Shown here piece after piece: positions 7,958-16,879 of a DNA stretch of 17,499 bases; position 1 is the first letter of the stretch; each line of letters starts with the position of its first letter. The stretch lies in the NCBI GenBank assembly GCA_946479855.1, contig CAMLHL010000059.1:1-17499 (forward strand), given 5' to 3'. The notes beneath the pieces are model-generated. The model had not been told where the DNA came from. It saw only the letters and a program-made list of their open reading frames with translations, and made no database searches. The translations under genes and the position numbers were made by a program. Source of the DNA: an uncultured Pseudomonadota bacterium. GTDB taxonomy: Bacteria; Pseudomonadota; Gammaproteobacteria; Burkholderiales; Rhodocyclaceae.

Positions 7958-8744
7958 CTGGCTCGATCCGCTCCGGAAGCTCGGGCATGCGACGGTCGAC
8001 CGCGTCTGGCGGCTCGGTTTCGCCACCCGCTTCTTCTGGGCGGTGCTGATGCATTCGGGATCGTCCTTCCGGCGTCTGCCTCTGACGCTACGCGAAATTT
8101 ATTTCAGCGGTGTCCTGTCGTTGCTGATCATCCTGGTATCCGGGCTGTTTGTCGGCCTGGTGCTTGGCCTGCAGGGTTACGAGACGCTGCAGCGCTACGG
8201 CTCGACCGAGGCGCTGGGCATTCTGGTTGCCTTGTCGCTGACCCGCGAGTTGGGGCCGGTGGTGGCCGGACTGCTCTTTGCTTCCCGGGCGGGGTCCTCG
8301 GTGACGGCTGAAATCGGCCTGATGAAGGCGACCGAGCAGTTGAAGGCGATGGATATGATGGCGGTCAACCCGATCGCCCGGGTCGTCGCGCCGCGCTTCT
8401 GGGGGGGCGTCATTTCGATGCCGCTGCTCGCCGCGCTTTTTTCCGCGATGGGGGTCCTGGGTGGCTGGCTGATCGGTGTTGTATTCATCGGCGTCGACGA
8501 CGGGGCGTTCTGGTCGCAGATGCAGGCTGGCGTCGATTGGCGCTATGACGTCTGGAATGGCGTCATCAAGAGTTTTGTTTTTGGCATCGCGGTATCGCTG
8601 ATCGCCGTTTTCGAAGGCTACGATTCCGTACCGACCGCCGAGGGGGTGTCGCGGGCGATTACGCGCACCGTTGTGACCTCGGCGCTGGCGATACTCGCTC
8701 TGGATTTCGTTCTGACTTCGTTCATGTTTCGGGGAACTTCATGA
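7950..8744 (+). CDS. mlaE: MlaE, permease of the phospholipid ABC transporter
   Basis: Integral inner-membrane permease (264 residues) of the MlaE/YrbE family, the dimeric core of MlaFEDB. Conserved stretches include the first core helix with GLFVGLVLGLQGYETL (about 66-81), the central LTRELGPVVAGLLFASRAGSS block (about 97-117) and AEIGLMKATEQL, which is the coupling helix that contacts MlaF. The C-terminus has the DFVLTSFMF helix typical of the family. About five hydrophobic segments are visible. Its ATG lies inside the end of mlaF and its stop overlaps mlaD as ATGA, so synthesis of the three subunits is coupled. Length is normal for the family. Confidence 0.95.
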   Translation: MASWLDPLRKLGHATVDRVWRLGFATRFFWAVLMHSGSSFRRLPLTLREIYFSGVLSLLIILVSGLFVGLVLGLQGYETLQRYGSTEALGILVALSLTRELGPVVAGLLFASRAGSSVTAEIGLMKATEQLKAMDMMAVNPIARVVAPRFWGGVISMPLLAALFSAMGVLGGWLIGVVFIGVDDGAFWSQMQAGVDWRYDVWNGVIKSFVFGIAVSLIAVFEGYDSVPTAEGVSRAITRTVVTSALAILALDFVLTSFMFRGTS

Positions 8745-9211
8745 ACCGTACCGTACTCGACCTCTGGGTCGGCTTTTTCGTGGCCATCGGCATCGCAGCA
8801 CTGTTGTTTCTGGCCCTCAAGGTTGGCAACCTTTCGTCGGCGCACTTGTCCGAGACCTACGTGCTGCAGGCCAAGTTTGATAACATTGGTGGCCTGAAGG
8901 TACGTGGCCCGGTGAAAAGTGCCGGTGTGGTGGTCGGCCGGGTGGCCGACATCAGGTTCGATCCGGCAACCTATGAGGCCGTGGTCAGCATGACGATCGA
9001 TGGTCGCTACCACTTCCCGAAGGATACGTTCGCGTCGATCTATACGGCGGGGCTGCTCGGTGAGCAGTACGTCGGGTTCGACGTCGGTGGTGAAGAAAAG
9101 ATGTTGCAGGCGGGGGATACGATTGCCAAGACTCAATCGGCGGTCGTTCTTGAAAAATTAATCAGCCAGTTTTTGTTTAGCAAGGCAGCGGACGGACAGG
9201 ACAAGAAATGA
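8741..9211 (+). CDS. mlaD: MlaD, MCE-domain periplasmic subunit
   Basis: A 156-residue protein with an N-terminal signal anchor (about 8-27) and one MCE domain (about 39-117). Family features are visible in YVLQAKFDNIGGLKVRGPVK near the start of the domain and in LLGEQYVGFDVG at about 105-116, the region forming the hydrophobic pore loop. It forms the hexameric periplasmic ring on MlaE through which phospholipids pass to or from MlaC. The C-terminal helix (VVLEKLISQFLF) and short basic tail match the family. It overlaps both mlaE and mlaA by 4 bp (ATGA). Length is slightly below the E. coli protein. Confidence 0.94.
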   Translation: MNRTVLDLWVGFFVAIGIAALLFLALKVGNLSSAHLSETYVLQAKFDNIGGLKVRGPVKSAGVVVGRVADIRFDPATYEAVVSMTIDGRYHFPKDTFASIYTAGLLGEQYVGFDVGGEEKMLQAGDTIAKTQSAVVLEKLISQFLFSKAADGQDKK

Positions 9212-9933
9212 CGAAAAGTCTCGGCTTATCTGGAGTGCAGACGGGATGCCGCTGGGCTGTGACCGGGCTGGTGGTGATAGCGCTTGCCGGCCATGCGCTG
9301 GCTGAAGAGAATCCGCACGATCCCTATGAGACATTCAATCGTTCGATGTTTGCAGTTAATGAAGTCATCGACAAATACGCCGCCAAGCCGGTCGCCCAGG
9401 TGTACGACAATGTCGCGCCGCTACCGGTCAAGGCCGGCGTCGGCAATTTTTTCGGCAACGTCGGCGATCTCTGGATCGGCCTCAATAGCGCCCTGCAGGG
9501 CAAGATGGGCGATGCCGGTATCGATCTCGGCCGCCTGCTGATCAATTCGACTGTCGGCATCTTCGGCCTTTTCGACGTGGCCAGCGAACTCGGCCTGGAA
9601 AAGCATGACGAGGATTTCGGGCAGACACTGGCGGTCTGGGGCGTCGATGGTGGCGGCTATCTGTTCTGGCCGGTCATCGGCCCGCGCAATGTGCGCGATA
9701 CTGCGGGCTGGGGCGTGGATTCCTTCGCCGATCCGGTATGGCGCGTCACTGACGTGCCGGTGCGTAACAGCATGGTGGCCGTGCGCTTCGTCGATGTGCG
9801 TGCCAGCCTGTTGCCGGCCGACAAGGTAGTCGAGGAAGGGGCGCTCGATAAATACGCCTATATTCGCGATGCCTACCTGCAGCGTCGCCGTAACCAGATT
9901 TTCGATGGCCGTCCGCCGCGGCTGGATGATTGA
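9208..9933 (+). CDS. mlaA: MlaA/VacJ outer-membrane phospholipid-removal protein, lacking a lipobox
   Basis: A 241-residue MlaA homologue. In E. coli MlaA is a lipoprotein donut in the inner leaflet of the outer membrane that extracts misplaced outer-leaflet phospholipids and passes them to MlaC. Family motifs are clear: DPYETFNRSMFAVNE (about 38-52), the PVKAGVGNFFGNVGD segment and the WGVDGGGYLFWPVIGPRNVRD segment. The N-terminus is a signal peptide with hydrophobic core 17-29 that ends HALA-EE. This looks like signal peptidase I cleavage after residue 32, and no Cys lies at the end of the core; the only nearby Cys is residue 14, before it. The mature protein would therefore not be lipidated. 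The gene sits between mlaD and mlaC, an order seen in betaproteobacteria; in E. coli mlaA is encoded elsewhere. It overlaps mlaD by 4 bp. Confidence 0.92.
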   Translation: MTKSLGLSGVQTGCRWAVTGLVVIALAGHALAEENPHDPYETFNRSMFAVNEVIDKYAAKPVAQVYDNVAPLPVKAGVGNFFGNVGDLWIGLNSALQGKMGDAGIDLGRLLINSTVGIFGLFDVASELGLEKHDEDFGQTLAVWGVDGGGYLFWPVIGPRNVRDTAGWGVDSFADPVWRVTDVPVRNSMVAVRFVDVRASLLPADKVVEEGALDKYAYIRDAYLQRRRNQIFDGRPPRLDD

Positions 9934-10562
9934 TGTTTGACAATTCCATGATGCAAAAGCTATTCACCCTGTTTTTCGCCTGTTTTTTAGCTGGTGCCGC
10001 ATTTGCCCAAGAGGCCCCTGATGCGCTGGTGCAGCGTGTCACCGATGATGTTCTGGAAATCATCCGCAAGGACAAGGATATTCAGAATGGCGATACCCAC
10101 AAGGTCATCGAACTGGTCGACAAGAAGGTCCTGCCGAACTTCAACTTTACCCACATGACCGCACTGGCGCTGGGCAAGGATTGGCGCAAGGCCAGTCCGC
10201 AGCAGCAGCAGCAGCTGACGGCCGAGTTCAAGACCCTGCTCGTGCGGACCTATTCCAATGCCCTGACCGGCTACAAGAACCAGAAGGTCGTTTACAAGCC
10301 GTTCAAGATGGCGGAGAGCGATGTCGATGTCCTGGTCCGGACCGAAGTTCATCAGCCGGGCGGGAAGCCGGTGCAGCTCGATTACAGTCTGGAAAAGCAG
10401 GATGCCAGCTGGAAGGTTTACGATGTCGTGGTTGCCGGGATCAGCCTGGTCACCAATTACCGTGACCAGTTCGGCCAGGAGGTGCGCAATGGCGGCATTG
10501 ATGGCCTGATTGCCATGATCGCTGCCAAGAACAAATCCCTGGAAGCCAATCAGAAGAAATGA
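9933..10562 (+). CDS. mlaC: MlaC, periplasmic phospholipid carrier
   Basis: A 209-residue soluble periplasmic shuttle (MlaC/Ttg2D family) that carries phospholipid between MlaA and MlaFEDB. The signal peptide ends AAFA-QE after about residue 25. The mature part has the family pattern: VLPNFNFTHMTALALGKDWRKA (about 67-88), a short glutamine run from five CAG codons, FKTLLVRTYSNAL and a C-terminal VYDVVVAGISLVTNYRDQF segment near the lipid pocket. I use the ATG at 9933, which shares its A with the mlaA stop (TGATG). The TTG at 9930 and the ATGs at 9948 and 9951 are alternatives; the latter give a shorter, equally good signal peptide. Confidence 0.93.
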   Translation: MFDNSMMQKLFTLFFACFLAGAAFAQEAPDALVQRVTDDVLEIIRKDKDIQNGDTHKVIELVDKKVLPNFNFTHMTALALGKDWRKASPQQQQQLTAEFKTLLVRTYSNALTGYKNQKVVYKPFKMAESDVDVLVRTEVHQPGGKPVQLDYSLEKQDASWKVYDVVVAGISLVTNYRDQFGQEVRNGGIDGLIAMIAAKNKSLEANQKK

Positions 10563-10840
10563 TCGAAATTGCAGCGGGGCGCCTGCTGGTCAAGGTGCCC
10601 CTGACCATGGCCAATGCGCGCGGCCTGCTCGAAGCAGGCCGTGCTGCTTTGCAGCCCGGCGAACAGGTGTTCGATTTTTCGGCAGTGACGGAAGCTGATT
10701 CGTCGGCCATTGCCGTCATGCTTGGCTGGCTGCGGGCGGCCGAGGCGCTACGGTCGACCATCAAATTTGCCCATATTCCGACGGGGGTCCAGGCACTGGC
10801 CGAACTCTACGGCGTGACCGAACTGCTGCCCCTGGCCTGA
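10559..10840 (+). CDS. mlaB: MlaB, STAS-domain subunit
   Basis: A 93-residue cytoplasmic STAS-domain protein that binds MlaF and stabilises and activates the transporter. The conserved loop EADSSAIAVMLGWLR (about 46-60) has Ser48/Ser49 where anti-sigma-antagonist-like STAS proteins carry the regulatory Ser/Thr. It overlaps mlaC by 4 bp (ATGA) and lies 10 bp before the next ABC ATPase gene. It is small and divergent, but length, STAS loop and position agree. Confidence 0.9.
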   Translation: MIEIAAGRLLVKVPLTMANARGLLEAGRAALQPGEQVFDFSAVTEADSSAIAVMLGWLRAAEALRSTIKFAHIPTGVQALAELYGVTELLPLA

Positions 10841-10850
10841 AGGGCACACC

Positions 10851-11570
10851 ATGGTTCCTGCCGTTTCCATCGTCGATGTCGTCAAGCATTTTGGTTCGCT
10901 GCAAGCGCTGGCCGGGGTGTCGCTCGATATCGAGCAGGGCGAGTTCTTCGGCCTGCTCGGCCCGAATGGTGCCGGCAAGACGACGCTAATTTCGTCGCTG
11001 GCCGGGTTGATCCGGCCGGATTCGGGAACGCTCAGCGTACTTGGCTACGATGTGGTCGGCGATTTCCGCGAGGCGCGTCGCCGACTTGGGGTCGTGCCGC
11101 AGGAACTGGTTTTTGATCCTTTTTTTAATGTGCGCGAAACCTTGCGGATCCAGTCCGGTTATTTCGGCATCCGCAACAACGACGACTGGATCGACGAAAT
11201 CCTTGAAAACCTCGATCTGACGAGCAAGGCCAACGTCAATATGCGCCGTTTGTCGGGCGGCATGAAGCGTCGCGTGCTGGTCGCCCAGGCGCTGGTGCAC
11301 AAGCCGCCGGTCATTGTGCTCGACGAGCCGACGGCCGGGGTCGATGTCGAATTGCGGCAGGGGTTGTGGCAGTTCATCCGTCGCCTGAACGGCGAGGGCC
11401 ATACGATCATCCTGACCACGCATTATCTCGAAGAGGCCGAGGCGCTGTGCAGCCGCATCGCGCTGATGAAGCAGGGGCGCATCGTTGCGCTTGATACGAC
11501 GGCCAACCTGATGGCGACGCATCCCGGCGGCACGCTGGAAGACGTTTTTGTGCGGACAATGAACCAGTGA
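10851..11570 (+). CDS. ABC-2 type transporter ATP-binding protein (YadG-like)
   Basis: A 239-residue ATPase of an ABC-2 exporter. Walker A GPNGAGKT is at 37-44, signature LSGGM at 134-138, Walker B VIVLDEP at 154-160 and the switch His191. The C-terminus LEDVFVRTMNQ resembles the tail of YadG/NodI/CcmA-type ATPases. It starts 10 bp after mlaB and its stop overlaps the GTG start of the permease. It is clearly distinct from MlaF, so the operon encodes two ABC ATPases for two membrane partners. The substrate cannot be read from the sequence. Context suggests an envelope component, but this is inference. Confidence 0.9.
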   Translation: MVPAVSIVDVVKHFGSLQALAGVSLDIEQGEFFGLLGPNGAGKTTLISSLAGLIRPDSGTLSVLGYDVVGDFREARRRLGVVPQELVFDPFFNVRETLRIQSGYFGIRNNDDWIDEILENLDLTSKANVNMRRLSGGMKRRVLVAQALVHKPPVIVLDEPTAGVDVELRQGLWQFIRRLNGEGHTIILTTHYLEEAEALCSRIALMKQGRIVALDTTANLMATHPGGTLEDVFVRTMNQ

Positions 11571-12319
11571 TCGGTTTCCTGACCCTGTTCGAGAAGGAAT
11601 TCCTGCGCTTCTGGAAGGTCAGCTTTCAGACGGTTGCCGCGCCGGTACTGACCGCGCTGCTTTACCTGCTGATCTTCGGCCATGTGCTCGACGAGCATGT
11701 GCTGGTGCATGGCGTGCGCTACACCAGCTTTCTGATTCCCGGCCTGGTGATGATGCAGGTGCTGCAGAATGCCTTTGCCAATTCATCGTCGAGCCTGATT
11801 CAGGCCAAGATTACCGGCTCCATCGTTTTCGTGCTGTTGCCGCCGATTCCCTACGGCGCCTTTTTTGCCGCCTATGTCCTGGCGGCGATGGTGCGTGGCC
11901 TGCTGGTGGGGGTCGGGGTGTTGCTGGCGACCCTCTGGTTTGCCGAACTGCGGGTCGTGGCGCCACTGTGGATACTGGTTTTTGCCGTGCTGGGTGGCGC
12001 CTTGTTCGGGGCGCTCGGCATGATTGCCGGCATCTGGTCCGAGAAATTCGACCAGCTGGCCGCCTTCCAGAATTTCCTGATCATGCCGCTGACCATGTTG
12101 TCCGGCGTCTTCTACTCGATTTACACATTGCCCCCGTTCTGGCAGCGGGTATCGCATTACAATCCTGTTTTTTACATGATCGACGGCTTTCGCTACGGCT
12201 TTTTCGGGGTTTCCGATGTGGCGCCCGAAACGAGTCTGGTCGTCGTCGTAGCCTGCTTCGCCGCCGTGTCCGTATTGACACTGAGCCTGCTGAAGCGGGG
12301 CTGGAAGCTAAGAGGCTGA
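11567..12319 (+). CDS. ABC-2 type transporter permease (YadH-like)
   Basis: A 250-residue integral membrane protein with about six hydrophobic segments: ALLYLLIFGHVL, the FLIPGLVMMQVLQNAF segment, FAAYVLAAMVRGLLVGVGVLLATLW as a long stretch, WILVFAVLGGALFGALGMIAG, FLIMPLTMLSGVFYSI and the C-terminal VVVVACFAAVSVLTLSLL. The order and the IMPLTMLSGVFYSIYTLPPFW block are typical of YadH/NodJ ABC-2 permeases. The start is GTG overlapping the ATPase stop (GTGA). The stop lies 2 bp before ibaG. With the preceding ATPase it forms a complete exporter; the substrate is unknown. Confidence 0.9.
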   Translation: MIGFLTLFEKEFLRFWKVSFQTVAAPVLTALLYLLIFGHVLDEHVLVHGVRYTSFLIPGLVMMQVLQNAFANSSSSLIQAKITGSIVFVLLPPIPYGAFFAAYVLAAMVRGLLVGVGVLLATLWFAELRVVAPLWILVFAVLGGALFGALGMIAGIWSEKFDQLAAFQNFLIMPLTMLSGVFYSIYTLPPFWQRVSHYNPVFYMIDGFRYGFFGVSDVAPETSLVVVVACFAAVSVLTLSLLKRGWKLRG

Positions 12320-12321
12320 AC

Positions 12322-13813
<1,492 letters not shown>

Positions 13814-13881
13814 CCGGGTGCCGCTTCGGCCTTGAATTCGGTTTTTTTTTGAGATTGGCTGTAGAAAGATGCAAATAGTGC

Positions 13882-13910
13882 TTGGCGTAATTGAAAAGCT
13901 GGCCCATACT
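13882..13910 (+). promoter_or_regulatory. Sigma-70-like promoter of the cold-shock gene
   Basis: TTGGCG at 13882-13887 and CATACT at 13905-13910 are separated by exactly 17 bp. Transcription would start near 13917 and give a leader of about 117 nt, the long-leader layout known from cspA-type genes. I see no exact E. coli cold box. Confidence 0.45.
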
Positions 13911-14020
13911 CGTGGCTCGGGATTTCCAGGCAGTGTTTTGTTCCTGCGCCGATATTCGGTTTGTCAGTTCCTCGGTCTTGATTCTCGTATTTTTTGGGCG
14001 TAAGCCCGTCAAACTTTTCC

Positions 14021-14027
14021 AAGGAAG
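14021..14027 (+). promoter_or_regulatory. Strong ribosome binding site of cspA
   Basis: AAGGAAG lies 6 nt before the ATG at 14034. It is the best Shine-Dalgarno match in the window, in keeping with a highly expressed protein. Confidence 0.7.
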
Positions 14028-14033
14028 CAAAAA

Positions 14034-14240
14034 ATGGCAAACGGTACCGTTAAGTGGTTCAACGACTCCAAGGGTTTCGGTTTCATCTCCCCGGCTGAAG
14101 GTGGTGAAGACCTCTTCGCTCACTTCTCTGCAATTCAAGGCAACGGTTTCAAGACCCTGGCCGAAAACCAGAAGGTGACCTTCGACGTCGTCAATGGCCC
14201 GAAGGGCAAGCAGGCTGCCAACATCCGCCCGGCTGAATAA
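14034..14240 (+). CDS. cspA: Cold-shock protein (CspA family)
   Basis: A 68-residue single cold-shock domain that binds single-stranded RNA/DNA and melts mRNA structure. RNP1 (KGFGFI) is at 13-18 and RNP2 (LFAHF, family usual form VFVHF) at 27-31; the N-terminus [10 protein letters not shown] is typical. Codon use is strongly biased towards frequent codons (CTG, AAG, GGT), more so than in its neighbours, as expected for high expression. It has its own promoter, a long leader and a strong terminator, so it is a monocistronic unit between murA and hisG. Which Csp paralogue it is, and whether it is cold-induced, cannot be told from sequence. Confidence 0.95.
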   Translation: MANGTVKWFNDSKGFGFISPAEGGEDLFAHFSAIQGNGFKTLAENQKVTFDVVNGPKGKQAANIRPAE

Positions 14241-14264
14241 GTCCGCGGATTCGCCTGTATCAAG

Positions 14265-14288
14265 AAAGCCCGGCTTGCCGGGCTTTTT
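14265..14288 (+). terminator. Rho-independent terminator of cspA
   Basis: AAAGCCCGG pairs with CCGGGCTTT across a CTTG loop and is followed by a T tract (14284-14288). The 9-bp, GC-rich stem begins 24 bp after the cspA stop. It insulates cspA from hisG. Confidence 0.9.
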
Positions 14289-14321
14289 GCTTTTCTGCCC
14301 GGCTGTTTTCCGGCTTTGCGG

Positions 14322-14327
14322 TAAAAT
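14322..14327 (+). promoter_or_regulatory. Putative -10 box of hisG
   Basis: TAAAAT lies 24 nt upstream of the hisG GTG, just after the cspA terminator. No good -35 sequence is found 16-18 bp upstream. No leader peptide rich in histidine codons is visible in the short space, so classical his attenuation is unlikely here. Confidence 0.35.
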
Positions 14328-14351
14328 CATCTTTTTGCCACGAGAAAAACC

Positions 14352-14996
14352 GTGACCGGCATCACCATCGCACTCTCCAAGGGCCGCATTTTCGATGAAA
14401 CCCTGCCGCTGCTTGCCGCAGCCGGCATCGTGCCGACCGAAAACCCGGAAACTTCCCGCAAGCTGATCATCGAGACCAACAATCCGGATGTCCGCGTCGT
14501 CATCGTTCGCGCCACTGACGTTCCAACCTACGTTCAGTACGGCGCCGCCGACCTCGGCGTGGCCGGCAAGGATGTGCTGATCGAGCATGGTGGCGAAGGC
14601 CTCTACGCGCCGCTCGACCTGAAGATTGCCAAGTGCCGGATGATGGTCGCCATTCCCGAAGGCTTTGATTACGCCCGTGCCGTGCGACAGGGCAATCGCC
14701 TGAAGGTGGCGAGCAAGTACACCAAAACGGCGCGTGAGCATTTTGCCGCCAAGGGGGTCCATATCGACCTGATCAAGCTCTACGGCTCGATGGAACTGGC
14801 GCCGCTGGCCGGCCTGGCCGATGCGATTGTCGACCTGGTGTCGACCGGCGGCACGCTGAAGGCCAACAAGCTGGTCGCCTGCGAGCACATCATGGATATT
14901 TCGTCGCGCCTGGTGGTCAACCAGGCCTCGCTGAAGGTCAAGCGCGAAACCCTGCAACCGATCATCGACGCCTTCGCACAGGCGGTGGAGAAATAG
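14352..14996 (+). CDS. hisG: ATP phosphoribosyltransferase, short form (HisG-S)
   Basis: Catalyses the first step of histidine biosynthesis, joining ATP and PRPP. The 214 residues are the short form, which lacks the C-terminal ACT-like regulatory domain of the roughly 300-residue HisG-L and works as a hetero-octamer with HisZ. Motifs are [18 protein letters not shown] (4-21), [10 protein letters not shown] (67-76) and the PRPP-binding DLVSTGGTL (161-169). The start is GTG with a weak purine-rich region (CGAGAA) upstream; the sequence begins as in other betaproteobacterial HisG proteins. No hisZ gene is in the window. It lies one base before hisD and shares its transcript. Confidence 0.96.
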   Translation: MTGITIALSKGRIFDETLPLLAAAGIVPTENPETSRKLIIETNNPDVRVVIVRATDVPTYVQYGAADLGVAGKDVLIEHGGEGLYAPLDLKIAKCRMMVAIPEGFDYARAVRQGNRLKVASKYTKTAREHFAAKGVHIDLIKLYGSMELAPLAGLADAIVDLVSTGGTLKANKLVACEHIMDISSRLVVNQASLKVKRETLQPIIDAFAQAVEK

Positions 14997-14997
14997 C

Positions 14998-16302
14998 ATG
15001 ACTGTCGCGATCAAGCGCCTTGCTACGGTCGACGCCGATTTCAAGGCAAAAATGGATGCGCTGCTGGCTTTCGAGGCGGCGCAGGATGAGGGCATCGAAC
15101 GCACGGTCATCGGTATCCTGGCCGACGTCAAGACGCGCGGCGACGCTGCCGTCGTTGAATACAGCAATCGCTTCGACCGGCTGAGCGCCGGCAGCATGGC
15201 TGACCTGGAGCTGTCCAAGGCCGAGATGCAGAAGGCGCTCGACAGTCTGCCCGCTGATCAACGCCTGGCGCTGGAAGCGGCGGCGCAGCGCGTGCGCGTC
15301 TATCACGAGAAACAGCGGCTGGACGGCTGGTCCTATACCGAAGCCGACGGCACCCTGCTCGGCCAGATGATCACCCCGCTCGACCGCGTCGGCCTCTATG
15401 TGCCGGGCGGCAAGGCGGCTTACCCGTCGTCGGTGCTGATGAATGCGATTCCGGCCAAGGTCGCCGGCGTCAAGGAACTGATCATGGTCGTCCCGACGCC
15501 GGGCGGCGAGCACAACGCGCTGGTCCTGGCGGCAGCTTGTCTGGCCGGCGTCGATCGCGTGTTTGCCATCGGCGGGGCGCAGGCGGTTGGCGCGCTGGCC
15601 TATGGCACGCAGAGCGTGCCGCAGGTGGACAAGATCGTCGGTCCTGGCAATGCCTATGTCGCCTGTGCCAAGCGCCGGGTGTTCGGCATCGTCGGCATCG
15701 ACATGGTGGCCGGCCCCTCGGAGATCCTCGTTGTTGCCGATGGCAGCAGCGATCCGGACTGGGTGGCGATGGATCTTTTCTCGCAGGCCGAACACGACGA
15801 GCTGGCGCAATCGATCCTCATTTGCACCGATGCCGCCTACATCGACCGCGTCCAGGCCAGCATAGACAAGCTGCTGCCGACCATGCCGCGTCGCGAAGTG
15901 ATCGAAACCTCGCTGACCAATCGCGGGGCGCTGATTCTCGTACGCGACCTTGAAGAAGCCTGTGCCATCGCCAACCGCGTCGCGCCAGAGCATCTTGAGC
16001 TGGCCTTGGCCGATCCCGATCCCTGGGTCGAGAAAATTCACCATGCCGGCGCCATCTTCATCGGCCACTACACCTCCGAGTCCCTTGGCGATTACTGCGC
16101 CGGTCCGAACCACGTGCTGCCGACCTCCGGCAGCGCCCGCTTCTCGTCGCCGCTCGGCGTCTATGATTTCCAGAAGCGGACCAGCCTGATCAAGGTCTCG
16201 AAAGCCGGCGCCCAGACGCTGGGCCGCATCGCCTCGACACTGGCACATGGTGAAGGACTGCCGGCCCACGCCAAGTCGGCCGAGTTCCGTCTCGAAAATT
16301 GA
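14998..16302 (+). CDS. hisD: Histidinol dehydrogenase (HisD)
   Basis: Zn-dependent enzyme performing the last two oxidations of histidine synthesis (L-histidinol to L-histidine, NAD-linked). The 434 residues carry Gln263 and His266 in SQAEHDE, the catalytic Glu331-His332 in APEHLELA, Asp365 in [18 protein letters not shown], and His424 in [10 protein letters not shown]. These correspond by alignment to the known zinc ligands and catalytic pair. [17 protein letters not shown] (about 214-230) is the NAD/substrate segment. The ATG is one base after the hisG stop. In many relatives hisC follows; here a chromate-transporter gene does. Confidence 0.97.
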   Translation: MTVAIKRLATVDADFKAKMDALLAFEAAQDEGIERTVIGILADVKTRGDAAVVEYSNRFDRLSAGSMADLELSKAEMQKALDSLPADQRLALEAAAQRVRVYHEKQRLDGWSYTEADGTLLGQMITPLDRVGLYVPGGKAAYPSSVLMNAIPAKVAGVKELIMVVPTPGGEHNALVLAAACLAGVDRVFAIGGAQAVGALAYGTQSVPQVDKIVGPGNAYVACAKRRVFGIVGIDMVAGPSEILVVADGSSDPDWVAMDLFSQAEHDELAQSILICTDAAYIDRVQASIDKLLPTMPRREVIETSLTNRGALILVRDLEEACAIANRVAPEHLELALADPDPWVEKIHHAGAIFIGHYTSESLGDYCAGPNHVLPTSGSARFSSPLGVYDFQKRTSLIKVSKAGAQTLGRIASTLAHGEGLPAHAKSAEFRLEN

Positions 16303-16315
16303 TCCGGAAACGACG

Positions 16316-16879
16316 TTGACCGTAGCCAGCGAACGACAACAAAGCCGCCCGGACCTCCGGGCGCTTTTTTTGGGGTTTTCCTCGGTTGGCCTGTCCGGTT
16401 TCGGGGGCGTGTTGCCTTTTGCCCGGCGAATGCTGGTCGACGAGCGCCGCTGGATGACGGCCGACGAATTCAATGCCCAGCTCGGTCTTTGCCAGTTCCT
16501 GCCCGGGCCGAATGTGATCAACTTGGCGGTGGTGGTCGGCAAGCGTTACCAGGGGCTGCCAGGCGCCGTCGTTGCCCCGCTCGGACTGCTCGCCGGGCCA
16601 TTTGCCATCGTCTTGTTGCTGGCCCTGTTCTATGACCGCTACGGTAGTCTGCCGCTGGCGCAGAGCATGTTGCGCGGCATCGCTGCGGTTGGCGTCGGTT
16701 TGCTGTTCGCCATGGCCTGGCGAATGGGTCTGGCGATCAAGAACAAGCCGCTTTTCCTGCCTTTCACGGTGTTGACCGTCGCGGCCATTGCCGCGCTGCG
16801 CTGGCCGATGCCCATCGTCATGGTGGTCGGTTTATTGTTGTCCGGCGGCGTGGCTTACTGGAAACTGGGCCGGAAATGA
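16316..16879 (+). CDS. Chromate transporter, first (N-terminal-type) subunit of a split ChrA pair
   Basis: A 187-residue membrane protein of the CHR family with about five hydrophobic segments. The FSSVGLSGFGGVLPFARRMLVDERRWM block (about 19-45) and LCQFLPGPNVINLAVVVG (about 57-75) hold the conserved FGG and PGP motifs. I chose the TTG at 16316, 13 bp after the hisD stop, because GGAAA lies 6 nt upstream and the protein then has normal length. An ATG at 16247 would extend the frame through the end of hisD. Short CHR proteins act as heteromeric pairs; the partner follows immediately. Export of chromate is the family function shown for some members; the actual substrate here is not established. 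Confidence 0.88.
   Translation: MTVASERQQSRPDLRALFLGFSSVGLSGFGGVLPFARRMLVDERRWMTADEFNAQLGLCQFLPGPNVINLAVVVGKRYQGLPGAVVAPLGLLAGPFAIVLLLALFYDRYGSLPLAQSMLRGIAAVGVGLLFAMAWRMGLAIKNKPLFLPFTVLTVAAIAALRWPMPIVMVVGLLLSGGVAYWKLGRK

Larger units (their letters stand above)
13814..14033 (+). other. Intergenic region with murA 3' end and long cspA leader
   Basis: This 220-bp gap has a nine-T run at 13842-13850. A small hairpin GCCG-CTT-CGGC (13820-13830) lies 11 nt before it, too far for a canonical terminator, so murA termination is uncertain. Downstream lies the cold-shock promoter and then about 115 nt of AT-rich leader, with a small GGGC-GTAA-GCCC hairpin at 13996-14007. No small ORF with a convincing RBS is seen. 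Confidence 0.5.

Noticed and set aside
10200..10214. Five CAG repeats in mlaC as a possible phase-variable tract
   Set aside because: It is a trinucleotide repeat coding for glutamine, so slippage would not shift frame, and five units are few.
13996..14007. GGGC-GTAA-GCCC hairpin as a terminator
   Set aside because: The T-run precedes it on the plus strand and the stem is only 4 bp; on the minus strand it is followed by A residues. It may only be leader structure.
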